64,000 bases of DNA from Terasakiella halodenitrificans (GTDB lineage Bacteria; Pseudomonadota; Alphaproteobacteria; Rhodospirillales; Terasakiellaceae): the NCBI RefSeq assembly GCF_048571175.1, contig NZ_CP182348.1, positions 248,001 through 312,000 of the forward strand, read 5' to 3'. A program made the translations under genes and the position numbers. Under the pieces are notes generated by a model, which did no database searches, was not told the DNA's origin, and saw only the letters and a list, made by a program, of their open reading frames with translations. Below are positions 16,293 to 25,733 of this stretch, piece by piece; within the stretch, counting starts at the first letter, position 1; each line of letters starts with the position of its first letter.

Positions 16293-17327
16293 ATGAAACT
16301 CGGTCATTCATTTTCCAATTGGAAAAAGGTCTTAAGCGCGATTGGCTTTTTGACTTGTAGCACCCTACCCGCCTTTGCGCAGTCGTCAGCAAGTATTGTT
16401 ATGTATCACCGTTTTGGTGAAGAGAGTTTTCCATCGACAAACATTACGATTGAACAGTTTGAATCGCATATTAAAGAAATTAAAACAGGTGGTTACCATG
16501 TTTTGGCGTTAAGCGATCTGGTTGATAAGTTGCGGGCGGGCAAGGAATTGCCCGACAAAGCCTTAAGCATTACCATTGATGACGGTTATGCCAGTATTTA
16601 TGAAAAAGCTTATCTGCGTTTTAAAAAAGCAGGTATTCCTTTTACGGTCTTTATTTCAACAGACTCCATTGATCGTGGTTATGCGGGGCATTTAACCTGG
16701 GACCAAATCCGCGAGATGGATAAAGACCCATTGGTCAGTATTGGGGCGCATACAGCCAGCCATCTTCATATGGCAGCGGCATCACAGTCACGCATGGGCG
16801 ACGAAATGTCACGTTCGCTTGAACGTCTTGAAAAAGAACTGGGCTATCGTCCTGATTTGTTTGCCTACCCTTATGGAGAAGCCAGTTTAACGGCTGTGTC
16901 TGTGGCACGTGGTTTTGGGATGCGTGCTGCGTTTGGACAGCATAGTGGAGCGGTTGGTATTGGGGACGATATATATTATTTGGCCCGTTTTTCATTAAAT
17001 GAGAAATATGGGGATTTGAAGCGTTTCCAAATGGTGGCACAGGCTAAATCTCTGCATGTCAAAGACATCGGCCCGCGCGATATGATGGTTGGCAGTCGCA
17101 ATCCGCCGATCATTGGTTTTACAGTCGGTGAAAAAGTCGGTGATCTTGATAGCCTGGCCTGTTTTTCTTCTCATGAAGGAAAGGTGCGTTTAGAACGGTT
17201 TGATCGCCGCGTAGAAGCCCGGCTTGAAAAAGCGATGCCGGTAGGTCGCACGCGATTGAATTGTACAATGCCCGCAGGAGAAGGGCGCTGGCGTTGGTTT
17301 GGGCGCCAGTTTTATGTTGCTCCCTGA
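16293..17327 (+). CDS. Secreted polysaccharide deacetylase (NodB homology domain)
   Basis: A 344-residue protein with a signal peptide (ends PAFAQS at about residue 30) and a carbohydrate esterase 4 fold. Metal and catalytic residues are visible in LSITIDDGYASIYEKAY (Asp-Asp pair) and SIGAHTASHLHMA (metal-binding His residues). FAYPYGEAS is the third conserved motif. Such enzymes remove N-acetyl groups from surface polysaccharides or peptidoglycan. The C-terminal 100 residues resemble a small beta domain and contain two cysteines. No polysaccharide genes adjoin it, so the substrate is unknown. It probably has its own promoter in the 114-base gap before it. Confidence 0.88.
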   Translation: MKLGHSFSNWKKVLSAIGFLTCSTLPAFAQSSASIVMYHRFGEESFPSTNITIEQFESHIKEIKTGGYHVLALSDLVDKLRAGKELPDKALSITIDDGYASIYEKAYLRFKKAGIPFTVFISTDSIDRGYAGHLTWDQIREMDKDPLVSIGAHTASHLHMAAASQSRMGDEMSRSLERLEKELGYRPDLFAYPYGEASLTAVSVARGFGMRAAFGQHSGAVGIGDDIYYLARFSLNEKYGDLKRFQMVAQAKSLHVKDIGPRDMMVGSRNPPIIGFTVGEKVGDLDSLACFSSHEGKVRLERFDRRVEARLEKAMPVGRTRLNCTMPAGEGRWRWFGRQFYVAP

Positions 17328-17365
17328 GTTTGAATATATTGCATTTTGAAAAGTGTTAAAAAAGA

Positions 17366-20149
17366 ATGGCCAAAATCCTAGAACAACGCAAAATTATAGA
17401 CCGCAAAGCCTTGTGGGCCGAGTTGGAAAACATGGCAGGATGGTCCGGCTACTCTTCTAAAATGCAAAATGATGTTTTGAAGTTGTTCAAAGGGGCGTTG
17501 AAAGACGGACGCCAGGAAATCAGGGACCGGTTTGAACGAAAAGAAGCCAATGGAATTGTCACATTTCACAATTATGCTTTTCTGATCGATCAAATTATAC
17601 GTACTCTTTATGATTTTACGACCAAATATGTTTATGCCATTCATACCCCGACCAAGGCCGAACAGTTTTGTGTGGCAGCTGTTGGTGGGTATGGGCGTGC
17701 GGAAATGGCACCTCAATCTGATATCGATTTACTTTTTTTATTACCTTACAAACAGACACCCAAAGTCGAACAGGCTGTGGAATATATGCTGTATCTTTTG
17801 TGGGATCTTGGGCTGAAAGTTGGTCATTCCACCCGCAGTATTGATGAATGTATCAAACTGGCGAAAGATGATTTGACCATTCAGACCGCCTTGCTGGACG
17901 GACGATATCTGTGGGGGAATAGCGACCTTTTTGATGAGTTTCAGCAACGTTTTAAAGAGAAAGTTATTAATGTTTCAGGGCGCCAATTTGTTGATGCCAA
18001 ATTGGAAGAACGCGATGAACGCCACCAACGTATGGGGGACACTCGTTATGTGGTGGAGCCAAATCTGAAAGAAGGCAAAGGCGGTTTGCGTGATTTACAA
18101 ACGCTTTATTGGATTGGTAAATATATTTATGGCGTGGAACGTTGGCGCGAACTGGTCAAATACGATGTGATTACGGCCGATGATGCGGCTGCTTTCAAAA
18201 AGGCGGTGAATTTTCTCTTTTCCGTGCGGTGTGCGTTGCATTACCTGACCAACCGTCCGCAAGAAAGTTTGACATTTGACGTGCAAAACCAATTGGCGCT
18301 GACCCTGGGATATAAAGACCGGGGAACTTTGCGTGCGGTTGAACGTTTTATGAAACATTATTATTTGACGGCAAAAACGGTTGGCGACTTAACGCGTAAT
18401 TTATGTGCGGTTCTGGATGAACAGCACAAGAAACAGCAACAGCGTTTTGCCATGCTTACCAATCTGTTCAAACGCAATGTGGAGGGGTTTGGCGTTGATG
18501 CAGGACGTTTAACGTTGGGCGATAAGGATGCATTGGTTAAAAACCCGCTCTTGATGTTTGAACTGTTTAGCGTGGCGCAGGAACATGATCTGGATATTCA
18601 TCCCTTTGCCTTGAAACAGGTGCGGGCAAATTTGCGATTGGTTGATCATGATCTACGTGAAGACCCTGAAGCCAACCGCTTATTTATGGATATGTTGACG
18701 TCTCTTAAAAAACCGCAACGGATTTTGCGGATGATGGGGGAAGTGGGCTTGCTGGGAAAATTTATTCCTGATTTTGCCCGTGTTACCGCCCAGATGCAGT
18801 ATGACATGTATCATACCTATACGGTTGATGAACATACCATCAAGGCGATTGGAGAACTCAATAGTATTGAGTTGGGGGAAAATGCGGATGAATTACCGGC
18901 AAGTTCAGTTGCGATTCATGAAATTATTTCACGACGTGCCCTTTATGTAGCGGTGATGCTGCACGATATTGCCAAGGGCCGTGGTGGGGATCATTCCGAA
19001 TTGGGTGCAGAAGTTGCACTGGAACTTGGACCGCGCCTGGGCTTGGATGATGAAGAAACCGAAACTGTGGCCTGGTTGGTGAAGCATCATTTAACGATGT
19101 CTAATGTTGCGTTTAAACGTGATTTGGAAGATCCAAACCTGATTAAACAATTTTGCGATATTATCCAGTCACCAGAACGTCTGCGCCTGCTGTTGGTTTT
19201 AACGGCATGTGATATCCGTGCAGTTGGGCCGGATGTCTGGAATGGTTGGAAAGGGAACTTGCTGCGTGTTCTTTATATGCGTGCGCTGGAGGTTTTAAGC
19301 GGCGGAGAATTGGCGGCAGGCGGTGTTCAGGCCCGTGTGACAGCCAAGCAAAATGCCTTGCGTGATGCGTTGCAGGATTGGCCGACAGACGAGATTGAAG
19401 AATTTATTGAACAAGGTAACCCCGGTTATTGGCTGAGTTTTGAAACAGAGGTTCAGGCCCGACATGCTGCCCTTGTTAAGCGTGCAGCACAGGAAGAGGG
19501 CCCGGTTCATATTGATGTAGAACATGATACCTTTAACAATGTCAGTGAAATTTCCATATATACGGCGGATCATCCGGGTTTGTTTTCGATCATTGCCGGG
19601 GCAATGGCTTTGACCAACGGGTCTATTGTGGATGCAAAAATTGCGACATTATCAAGCGGAATGGCGCTTGATACTTTTTCTGTACAGGATCACAGTGCGG
19701 AAGCCTTTGATTCAGAAACAAAAATCAAACGTTTGGCAGAACGGATTGATAAGGCCTTGAAAGGTGAGCTTTATCCGGCCAGTGAATTGGAAAAAGTGAC
19801 CAGTAATACTTTAAAATCACGCCGCGATGTCTTTACGGTTCCCCCGCGTGTTTTAATTGACAATAAAGTGTCTAATGCCTTTACGGTGGTGGAAGTCAAT
19901 GGACGTGACCGACTGGGCTTTCTTTATGATGTGACCCGGACCTTGACCGATTTGGGCCTACAGATCAATTCTGCCCATATTGCGACGTTTGGGGAACGCG
20001 CCGTCGATGTGTTTTATGTTAAAGATGTCTTTGGTTTGAAGGTGAATTCAGAAAGTAAACTGGCAACCATTAAGACACGTTTGTTGCAAACCATTACCGA
20101 AGAAAATTTCCACAAACCGGAAAAACGGCGCGAACGCTCAGGTGTTTAG
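17366..20149 (+). CDS. glnD: Bifunctional PII uridylyltransferase / uridylyl-removing enzyme
   Basis: A 927-residue nitrogen sensor that uridylylates PII when glutamine is low and removes UMP when glutamine is high. The nucleotidyltransferase site is VGGYGRAEMAPQSDIDLLFL (about residues 107-126). The KEGKGGLRDLQTLYWI segment is typical. The HD phosphohydrolase domain contains VMLHDIAKGRGGDHSELG and VKHHLTM. Two ACT domains lie at about 710-780 and 830-905 (EISIYTADHPGLFSIIAG and VEVNGRDRLGFLYDVT). Length is normal. glnB and glnA are not nearby. It ends overlapping by four bases the end of the convergent glycosylase-family gene. Confidence 0.96.
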   Translation: MAKILEQRKIIDRKALWAELENMAGWSGYSSKMQNDVLKLFKGALKDGRQEIRDRFERKEANGIVTFHNYAFLIDQIIRTLYDFTTKYVYAIHTPTKAEQFCVAAVGGYGRAEMAPQSDIDLLFLLPYKQTPKVEQAVEYMLYLLWDLGLKVGHSTRSIDECIKLAKDDLTIQTALLDGRYLWGNSDLFDEFQQRFKEKVINVSGRQFVDAKLEERDERHQRMGDTRYVVEPNLKEGKGGLRDLQTLYWIGKYIYGVERWRELVKYDVITADDAAAFKKAVNFLFSVRCALHYLTNRPQESLTFDVQNQLALTLGYKDRGTLRAVERFMKHYYLTAKTVGDLTRNLCAVLDEQHKKQQQRFAMLTNLFKRNVEGFGVDAGRLTLGDKDALVKNPLLMFELFSVAQEHDLDIHPFALKQVRANLRLVDHDLREDPEANRLFMDMLTSLKKPQRILRMMGEVGLLGKFIPDFARVTAQMQYDMYHTYTVDEHTIKAIGELNSIELGENADELPASSVAIHEIISRRALYVAVMLHDIAKGRGGDHSELGAEVALELGPRLGLDDEETETVAWLVKHHLTMSNVAFKRDLEDPNLIKQFCDIIQSPERLRLLLVLTACDIRAVGPDVWNGWKGNLLRVLYMRALEVLSGGELAAGGVQARVTAKQNALRDALQDWPTDEIEEFIEQGNPGYWLSFETEVQARHAALVKRAAQEEGPVHIDVEHDTFNNVSEISIYTADHPGLFSIIAGAMALTNGSIVDAKIATLSSGMALDTFSVQDHSAEAFDSETKIKRLAERIDKALKGELYPASELEKVTSNTLKSRRDVFTVPPRVLIDNKVSNAFTVVEVNGRDRLGFLYDVTRTLTDLGLQINSAHIATFGERAVDVFYVKDVFGLKVNSESKLATIKTRLLQTITEENFHKPEKRRERSGV

Positions 20150-20724
20150 GCATTAAGGTGGTGATGAACTAGGCGGCGTAAGTCAGGAACCAGCTCATCT
20201 TCAAACCACGGATTTTTCTTGATTAAATTCGTCACCCGCCAACTGGGATGAGGCAAAGGCAGGTATCCGTCTTTTAAATATTCTGACCAATGACGCACGG
20301 TTTCGGTCATGGTTTTCTTTTGCACGCCTTTTAAATAACGGTTTTGAGCGTAAGATCCGACCAGCAAGGTAAGTTGTAAGTTTTCCAGTTCCTGTAAGAC
20401 TTTATCATGCCATGTCGGCGCACATTGTGGACTGGGCGGTTTGTCGCCCCCTTTATCCAGTCGTCCCGGATAACACAACCCCATCGGCATAATGGCGATT
20501 TGACTGTCATCGTAGAATGTTTCTTTATCCACTGCCAGCCAGTCACGCAATCGCTCCCCACTTGGATCGTCCCAAGGTACACCACTTTCATGTACCCTTG
20601 TTCCCGGTGCTTGCCCGATGATTAGAATTTTGGCTGATTTTTTCGCTCGAATGACCGGACGCGGTCCCAACGGCAGGTCTTGGCACAAGGAGCATCCGCG
20701 TATTTCTTTGAGTAGATCGTCCAT
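20146..20724 (-). CDS. Uracil-DNA glycosylase superfamily protein
   Basis: A 192-residue protein of the UDG fold. It has an N-terminal CSLC pair (LLKEIRGCSLCQDLPLG), motif A as ILIIGQAPGTRVHESG followed by PWDDPSG, and motif B as LPLPHPSWR. A YPG segment lies mid-protein (MGLCYPGRLDKGG). UDG-family enzymes excise uracil or related bases, but this subgroup, widespread in proteobacteria as uracil-DNA glycosylase family protein, is poorly characterised. It lacks the KRRIH loop of UdgX and the full four-Cys iron-sulfur set of family 4 or 5 enzymes. It starts directly after the sirtuin gene stop, suggesting a two-gene operon. Confidence 0.85.
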   Translation of the reverse strand: MDDLLKEIRGCSLCQDLPLGPRPVIRAKKSAKILIIGQAPGTRVHESGVPWDDPSGERLRDWLAVDKETFYDDSQIAIMPMGLCYPGRLDKGGDKPPSPQCAPTWHDKVLQELENLQLTLLVGSYAQNRYLKGVQKKTMTETVRHWSEYLKDGYLPLPHPSWRVTNLIKKNPWFEDELVPDLRRLVHHHLNA

Positions 20725-21450
20725 TTAATCCGCCAACAACTTGTCCACATAAGCCGGAACAACCTGACTTGCCGGGCCATAGATGGTTTCTTGAAACTGG
20801 GTGGCCCCGTTGGATGGATCGAGATTCAGTTCGACCGTGTGACAATGACCCAAACCGGATACGGCTTGTACAAAACCGGCAGCCGGATAGACGTTGCCGG
20901 ATGTACCGATGGACATAAAAAGATCAGCGTCTTCTAGGGCATCATAAATATTATCCATTTGTAAGGGGACTTCACCAAACCAGACCACATGGGGGCGCAA
21001 ACCGCCAATTTCGGCACAATCGGGACAGGGGGTGTCGATATAAAGATCATCTTCCCAAAGATGCAAAGCGCCGCAATGATTACAGCGGATTTTCATTAAT
21101 TCCCCGTGCATATGGATAATATCTTTTGATCCGGCGAGTTCATGCAAATTATCGATATTTTGGGTCACAATCAGGACGCGCCCCGGCCAGTCGCGTTCCA
21201 GTTTGGCAAGGGCGAGATGGGCGGGATTGGGTTGAGGTTTCTCACAAACCAATTGTTTGCGCCGGGCATTGTAAAAAGCCTGCACCATTTCGGGATCACG
21301 CTGAAATGCCTCGGGGGTGGCCACATCTTCCAAATTGACTTTTGCCCAGATACCATCTTCACATCGAAACGTATCAAGGCCTGATTCACGCGAAATACCC
21401 GCGCCTGTCAGAATAACGATGGTGCCTTCTTTGTCGATACGTACATTCAT
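20725..21450 (-). CDS. cobB: NAD-dependent protein deacylase, sirtuin family
   Basis: A 241-residue Sir2 enzyme that removes acyl groups from protein lysines using NAD. Motifs are ILTGAGISRESGLDTFR, VTQNIDNLHELAGS, the catalytic His in IIHMHGELMKIRC, a zinc site of CNHC and CPDC, and LRPHVVWFGEVP. Length and motifs match bacterial CobB. It probably regulates enzymes such as acetyl-CoA synthetase, whose gene lies in this window at 36.4 kb and carries the acylatable Lys motif. It forms a probable operon with the glycosylase-family gene downstream. Confidence 0.93.
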   Translation of the reverse strand: MNVRIDKEGTIVILTGAGISRESGLDTFRCEDGIWAKVNLEDVATPEAFQRDPEMVQAFYNARRKQLVCEKPQPNPAHLALAKLERDWPGRVLIVTQNIDNLHELAGSKDIIHMHGELMKIRCNHCGALHLWEDDLYIDTPCPDCAEIGGLRPHVVWFGEVPLQMDNIYDALEDADLFMSIGTSGNVYPAAGFVQAVSGLGHCHTVELNLDPSNGATQFQETIYGPASQVVPAYVDKLLAD

Positions 21451-21489
21451 GGTTGCCCCCGGTTTGGTTTGAATTCATATTAGGGGAAA

Positions 21490-21981
21490 ATGAAAAGGGA
21501 GAAAAGTGTGGTTAAAGTCCTGTTTGTCTGTCTGGGAAATATTTGTCGCTCCCCCACTGCTGAAGGGGTGTTTCGTGATTTGGTGAAGCAAAAAGGCTTG
21601 CAAGACCATATTAAAACCGATTCTGCGGGAACCGGGAATTGGCATGTGGGTAAAGAACCGGATAAACGGGCACAAGCTGCGGCAAAGGTGCGCGGTTATG
21701 ATCTTTCGGATTTGCGTGCCCGTCAGGCCAAACCGATTGATTTTAAAGAATTTGATTATGTGTTGGCGATGGACCGTAGCAACTATGCGCAACTGCAACA
21801 GATTTGCGTGCCCGGTTATGAAGACCGTTTGCATATGTTTTTAGGTTTCGATCCCAACAGTCCGGAAGAAGAAGTGCCCGATCCCTATTATGGCGGTCCG
21901 GCTGGATTTGATTACGTCTTGGATTTGGTGGAAGAAGCCTCAAACGGTTTGTTGCGGGATATTGAACAAAACTATCTTTAA
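21490..21981 (+). CDS. Low-molecular-weight protein tyrosine phosphatase
   Basis: A phosphatase of about 160 residues with the active-site loop VLFVCLGNICRSPTAEGV (CX5R) near the N-terminus, the family DSAGTGNWHVG, and the general-acid Asp in EVPDPYYGG. It acts on phosphotyrosine in the cytosol; bacterial homologues often control exopolysaccharide kinases. A polysaccharide locus is in this window but 33 kb away. The ATG at 21490 has AGGGG upstream. A GTG at 21508 after AAGGGAG is also plausible and would shorten the protein by six residues. Confidence 0.93.
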   Translation: MKREKSVVKVLFVCLGNICRSPTAEGVFRDLVKQKGLQDHIKTDSAGTGNWHVGKEPDKRAQAAAKVRGYDLSDLRARQAKPIDFKEFDYVLAMDRSNYAQLQQICVPGYEDRLHMFLGFDPNSPEEEVPDPYYGGPAGFDYVLDLVEEASNGLLRDIEQNYL

Positions 21982-21985
21982 GGAT

Positions 21986-22162
21986 TTATAGTTTTCCGTC
22001 TTTAATAAACTGTCTGTAATCAAGTTCAGGAATAATATATTGATGTTCTTTGACGTGTCCGATTTGGACGACAAGTTGATCATCTAAAATCATACGGTCT
22101 AGCTTGTGTCCATCTTGTGGATATAGACCGTGAGGTGTTTTTATTTCATAAGGGTATGTCAT
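21986..22162 (-). CDS. Small hypothetical protein, 58 residues
   Basis: An open frame on the minus strand from ATG (22160-22162) to TAA (21986-21988). It encodes MTYPYEIKTPHGLYPQDGHK, an acidic middle, and a C-terminus DYRQFIKDGKL. A good ribosome site, GAAAGGATC, lies seven to eight bases upstream. The protein is balanced in composition and has no membrane segment or recognised domain. It fills the space between the phosphatase gene and the diguanylate cyclase gene on the same strand. Support rests on the ribosome site, the fit and sensible codon use; it may be a real small gene of unknown role. Confidence 0.5.
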   Translation of the reverse strand: MTYPYEIKTPHGLYPQDGHKLDRMILDDQLVVQIGHVKEHQYIIPELDYRQFIKDGKL

Positions 22163-22210
22163 ATTTTGATCCTTTCTCTTTCAAGTTATGAAAAGAATAG
22201 ATGGATTAAT

Positions 22211-24475
22211 TTAACAAACCCGGTTGCGACCTTCGTGTTTGGCGCGGTAAAGGGCTTTGTCGGCGCGTTGCAGAATATCTTCAAGCCGGTCGCCCATGAC
22301 ATTATCAAGCATGGCAACGCCGATGGAAACCGTCAATTTTATTGGTTCATTTTTGTCGCTGACTAAGTCGATGTTTTCGATACCTTGGCGCATGCGTTCG
22401 GCGAGGATATAAGCACCTTCGCGGTCTGTATCGGGCAGGAATATACAGAATTCTTCACCCCCTAAGCGACCGATCACGTCAATATCCCGCAAGATATCAC
22501 GGCTTGTATCGGCAAACGCTTTCAGGGCCATATCGCCGCTGTTATGCCCAAACCGGTCATTGACGGTTTTGAAATGATCAAGATCGAGCAATAAAAGAGA
22601 CAAAGGGTTGCCATTGCGACGGCTGCGTTTAATTTCGCGTTCCAACAAAGTGGTAAAATGGCGGCGGTTGTTCAGTTCGGTCAAGGGGTCCGTATTGGCC
22701 AGTTTACGCAATCGTGTCGCCATACGTTTATGTTCGGTAATGTCGACATAGGTAGAAATGAAGCCAAAGGGTTCTCCATCAATATGCAAAGGCTTGCCGG
22801 TGACTTGTAAGGTATGTCCGTCCGGCCTGGTACGTTCAAATTTATGGGGTTCAAATTTTAAAGAGGCTTGGACGCGCATTTTGACATGTTGTTCAGGGTC
22901 ACCGGGACCGTATTCTCCACGGACGGCATTGTACCGAATTAGGTCTTCATATTTCATGATCGGCTTTTTAAGGTGGTCCGGTAATTGTAAAAGATTGAAA
23001 AAGGCATTGTTCCAGAAAACAATATTAAGATTTTCATCTGTTACGGTAACGCCTTGATCCATATTGTGCAGCAAAGCGCGTAAGTAACCGGAGGTGCGCA
23101 TGGCTTCTTCTTCGGCCTTTTTGCGATCTGTGATGTCTGTATAGGTGGTGATCAAGCCCTGATCCACCCAAACACCGCGGATTTCCAGAATTGTGCCATC
23201 AGGTCTTTTGCGTTCAAACACATGATCGAGGCGTTGTTTGGCTTTTTCAATTTGTTCGGCAATGACAAGGTCGGGGTTATTGTCTCCGTATTCACCGCGT
23301 TGCGCGTTGAAACGTAGTAATGTTCGCAAACTGGGCAATCCACCGTGAAATAGAGTGTCCGGGAAATCGAGAACTTTTTTAACCATTTCATTGCAAATCA
23401 ACATTTGCAGGTTGTTGTCAAAAAAGGTCACTCCGCTGGGAAGGTTATCCACAATAGTTTGAAAACGTTCACTATCTTTGCGCCGTTTATAGAGTAGGTA
23501 AAAGGCAATCATTGCCATTAAACCAATTAAAGAAACACCAATTGCGCTGGAAAGAGCCTGGTTTGTAACGGGTTCTGTCGGTGCAAAGAGCCAAACAGTC
23601 CAGTTCAGTTTCTCTAAAGAGACTTTTCTGACAAAATATTCATTATAATTGATTTGATATGTATTTAACGTGCCGTATTTTTTATCAGAAAGCTGATTTT
23701 CAAGCCTTTCGATCATTTGGATGGGATATTGGCGTGTATGCGAAATAAAGCGCCGGTCGTTTGCGGAAATGGTTGTTAGTGATTTTAGCTCAAACGTTTT
23801 ATTTGAACTAAGAAAGATAATATTGCGCTCATCGGCGATGAAATAGTCGCCATCCATATCCTTTGTGAATTGTTGGATATGGCGCAGGTCGATTTTGATG
23901 ACGATAACGCCGACCGTCTCGCCACCATTTTTAATGGCATGGGCAACATAATAGCCCAGTTTAAAAGATGTAATCCCAACAGCAAGAAAACGACCTGTAT
24001 CTTTTTCCAACGCGTCTTTGAAATAGGGGCGGAATGAATAATTTTTTCCAACAAAACTGTGTTCTTGATCAAAATTGCTGGCGGCAACGGTCCGACCATT
24101 TTTATCCATTAAGAAGACGGCTGCGGTTTCAAGTTTTTGATTTGTTGTTTTCAAAAGAGTGTTTGCAACATCTATATCAGATTTCACATCTTTTGATTGT
24201 GAAGCGGCAATGAGTTGTGGGTTTTGTGCCAGGATAGCGGCGATATAATCAATTTGATTGAGTTCGCGCTGTAGAAAGTCTTTATAGAGTGTGATGCGGT
24301 GATTTAGGTTTTGGTCGATTGTCCGCGCCGCAGTTTCCTCAGTCTCCCGTGCAGCAAACCAACCGAGGGTGACAAGAAAGGTTACGGCCAATACGAAAGA
24401 TAAGCCGGTTATAATTTGCGATTTATGCTTCAAATGCAGACCCGCCAATTTCCTGTTACAATCGGACAACGTCAA
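22211..24475 (-). CDS. Membrane diguanylate cyclase with extracytoplasmic Cache domain, two PAS domains and GGDEF
   Basis: A 754-residue sensor. A membrane helix lies at about residues 18-40. A periplasmic double-Cache-type domain follows (about 45-285), with a second helix at about 295-318 (AIGVSLIGLMAMIAFYLLYK). Two similar PAS domains both contain the NaxRGEYG-type segment (FNAQRGEYGDNNPD and YNAVRGEYGPGDPE). The GGDEF domain ends the protein with RLGGEEFCIFLPD and the inhibition-site RDID five residues before it. It should make cyclic di-GMP in response to a periplasmic small molecule, perhaps an amino acid or carboxylate as is common for Cache domains. No EAL domain is present. Confidence 0.92.
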   Translation of the reverse strand: MTLSDCNRKLAGLHLKHKSQIITGLSFVLAVTFLVTLGWFAARETEETAARTIDQNLNHRITLYKDFLQRELNQIDYIAAILAQNPQLIAASQSKDVKSDIDVANTLLKTTNQKLETAAVFLMDKNGRTVAASNFDQEHSFVGKNYSFRPYFKDALEKDTGRFLAVGITSFKLGYYVAHAIKNGGETVGVIVIKIDLRHIQQFTKDMDGDYFIADERNIIFLSSNKTFELKSLTTISANDRRFISHTRQYPIQMIERLENQLSDKKYGTLNTYQINYNEYFVRKVSLEKLNWTVWLFAPTEPVTNQALSSAIGVSLIGLMAMIAFYLLYKRRKDSERFQTIVDNLPSGVTFFDNNLQMLICNEMVKKVLDFPDTLFHGGLPSLRTLLRFNAQRGEYGDNNPDLVIAEQIEKAKQRLDHVFERKRPDGTILEIRGVWVDQGLITTYTDITDRKKAEEEAMRTSGYLRALLHNMDQGVTVTDENLNIVFWNNAFFNLLQLPDHLKKPIMKYEDLIRYNAVRGEYGPGDPEQHVKMRVQASLKFEPHKFERTRPDGHTLQVTGKPLHIDGEPFGFISTYVDITEHKRMATRLRKLANTDPLTELNNRRHFTTLLEREIKRSRRNGNPLSLLLLDLDHFKTVNDRFGHNSGDMALKAFADTSRDILRDIDVIGRLGGEEFCIFLPDTDREGAYILAERMRQGIENIDLVSDKNEPIKLTVSIGVAMLDNVMGDRLEDILQRADKALYRAKHEGRNRVC

Positions 24476-24616
24476 TATGATTTATTTATTTTATACAGTA
24501 ACAATACCTTAAGCGCCCAGAGATACAACCAAAAAGCATATATTTCTCTCTTGTTGTTTAAAGCGATCCTTCTATACTGGCGCGTAAATTGATGTTTATG
24601 GGAAGATGAGGACAAC

Positions 24617-25612
24617 ATGGTGCAAGCAGATTTCGATGTTATCGGTATTGGAAATGCGATTGTCGATGTATTAAGCCACTCCAGTGATGCTTTTATTATG
24701 GAAAATGGGCTGACTAAAGGCGGTATGGCCTTGATTGATGCAACGCAAGCCGACCGTCTGTATGACAAGATGGGTCCGGGTGTGGAATGTTCCGGTGGGT
24801 CTGCAGCTAATACCATTGCCTGTTTGGCCAGTCTGGGGGCAAAAGGGGCCTTTATCGGCAAGGTTAAGGATGATGGTTTAGGCAAAATTTTTTCCCATGA
24901 TATCAAGGCTGTGGGTGTGGATTTTGCGTCCAAACATGCCAGTGACGGCCCTAGTACCGCACGTTGTTTGATTTTGGTGACTGATGATGCACAACGTACG
25001 ATGAATACTTTCTTGGGCGCTTGTGTGAATTTGACGCCTGATGATATTGACCCGGATTATATCGCTCGTGGTGCGGTAACGTATCTGGAAGGCTATTTAT
25101 GGGATCCAGATCATGCAAAGGAAGCCTTTTTAAAAGCCTCTATGGCGGCGCATAAAGCAGACCGTCAAGTTGCATTGAGCCTGTCTGATGCCTTTTGTGT
25201 AGATCGTCACCGTAAATCTTTTCAAGATTTGGTGGAACATCACGTCGATATTCTGTTTGCAAATGAAGACGAGATTAAATCCCTTTATGAAGTCGATAGC
25301 TTTGATGCGGCCCTGCAATGTGTGCGCGATAAATGTAGCGTTGCGGCCCTGACCCGTGGGGAAAAGGGTTCTGTTGTGATTGCAGGCAATGAAATTCATG
25401 TGGTTGATGCGGAAACAATTGACCATGTTGTCGATACCACCGGGGCCGGTGATGCCTATGCGGCGGGTTTCCTGTTTGGCTACACCAAAGAATTTGATAT
25501 GGGAACCTGTGCGCGTCTCGGTTCTATTTGTTCTGCCGAGGTTATTAGTCATTATGGTGCGCGCCCTGAGGCTGATTTGGCAGACCTTGCCGGTGCCGCT
25601 TTGTCCGCATAA
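24617..25612 (+). CDS. PfkB-family kinase (adenosine kinase-like sugar or nucleoside kinase)
   Basis: A 331-residue ribokinase-fold enzyme. It shows DVIGIGNAIVDVLSH at the start, GGSAANTIACLASLGAKGAFIG, and the PfkB signature DTTGAGDAYAAGFLFGY with the catalytic Asp. AALTRGEKGSVV is also present. It phosphorylates a sugar or nucleoside hydroxyl with ATP. The N-terminal pattern resembles bacterial adenosine-kinase-like proteins of alphaproteobacteria, but substrate cannot be read from the sequence. It is a single gene bounded by a divergent cyclase gene and a terminator. Confidence 0.88.
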   Translation: MVQADFDVIGIGNAIVDVLSHSSDAFIMENGLTKGGMALIDATQADRLYDKMGPGVECSGGSAANTIACLASLGAKGAFIGKVKDDGLGKIFSHDIKAVGVDFASKHASDGPSTARCLILVTDDAQRTMNTFLGACVNLTPDDIDPDYIARGAVTYLEGYLWDPDHAKEAFLKASMAAHKADRQVALSLSDAFCVDRHRKSFQDLVEHHVDILFANEDEIKSLYEVDSFDAALQCVRDKCSVAALTRGEKGSVVIAGNEIHVVDAETIDHVVDTTGAGDAYAAGFLFGYTKEFDMGTCARLGSICSAEVISHYGARPEADLADLAGAALSA

Positions 25613-25632
25613 TTTATGATACTTTTAAGAAA

Positions 25633-25667
25633 GCCCCTATGAACTGCGGTTTGTAGGGGTTTTTTTA
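25633..25667 (+). terminator. Rho-independent terminator after the PfkB-family kinase gene
   Basis: Stem CCCCTA at 25634-25639 pairs with TAGGGG at 25654-25659, followed by seven T. It ends the kinase transcript and separates it from typA. Confidence 0.85.
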
Positions 25668-25733
25668 TTGCTGTTTTTTTATTTAAGCGTATAGTCCCGC
25701 GCAAATCATATTCCCTACAGACGGATTAAATTC

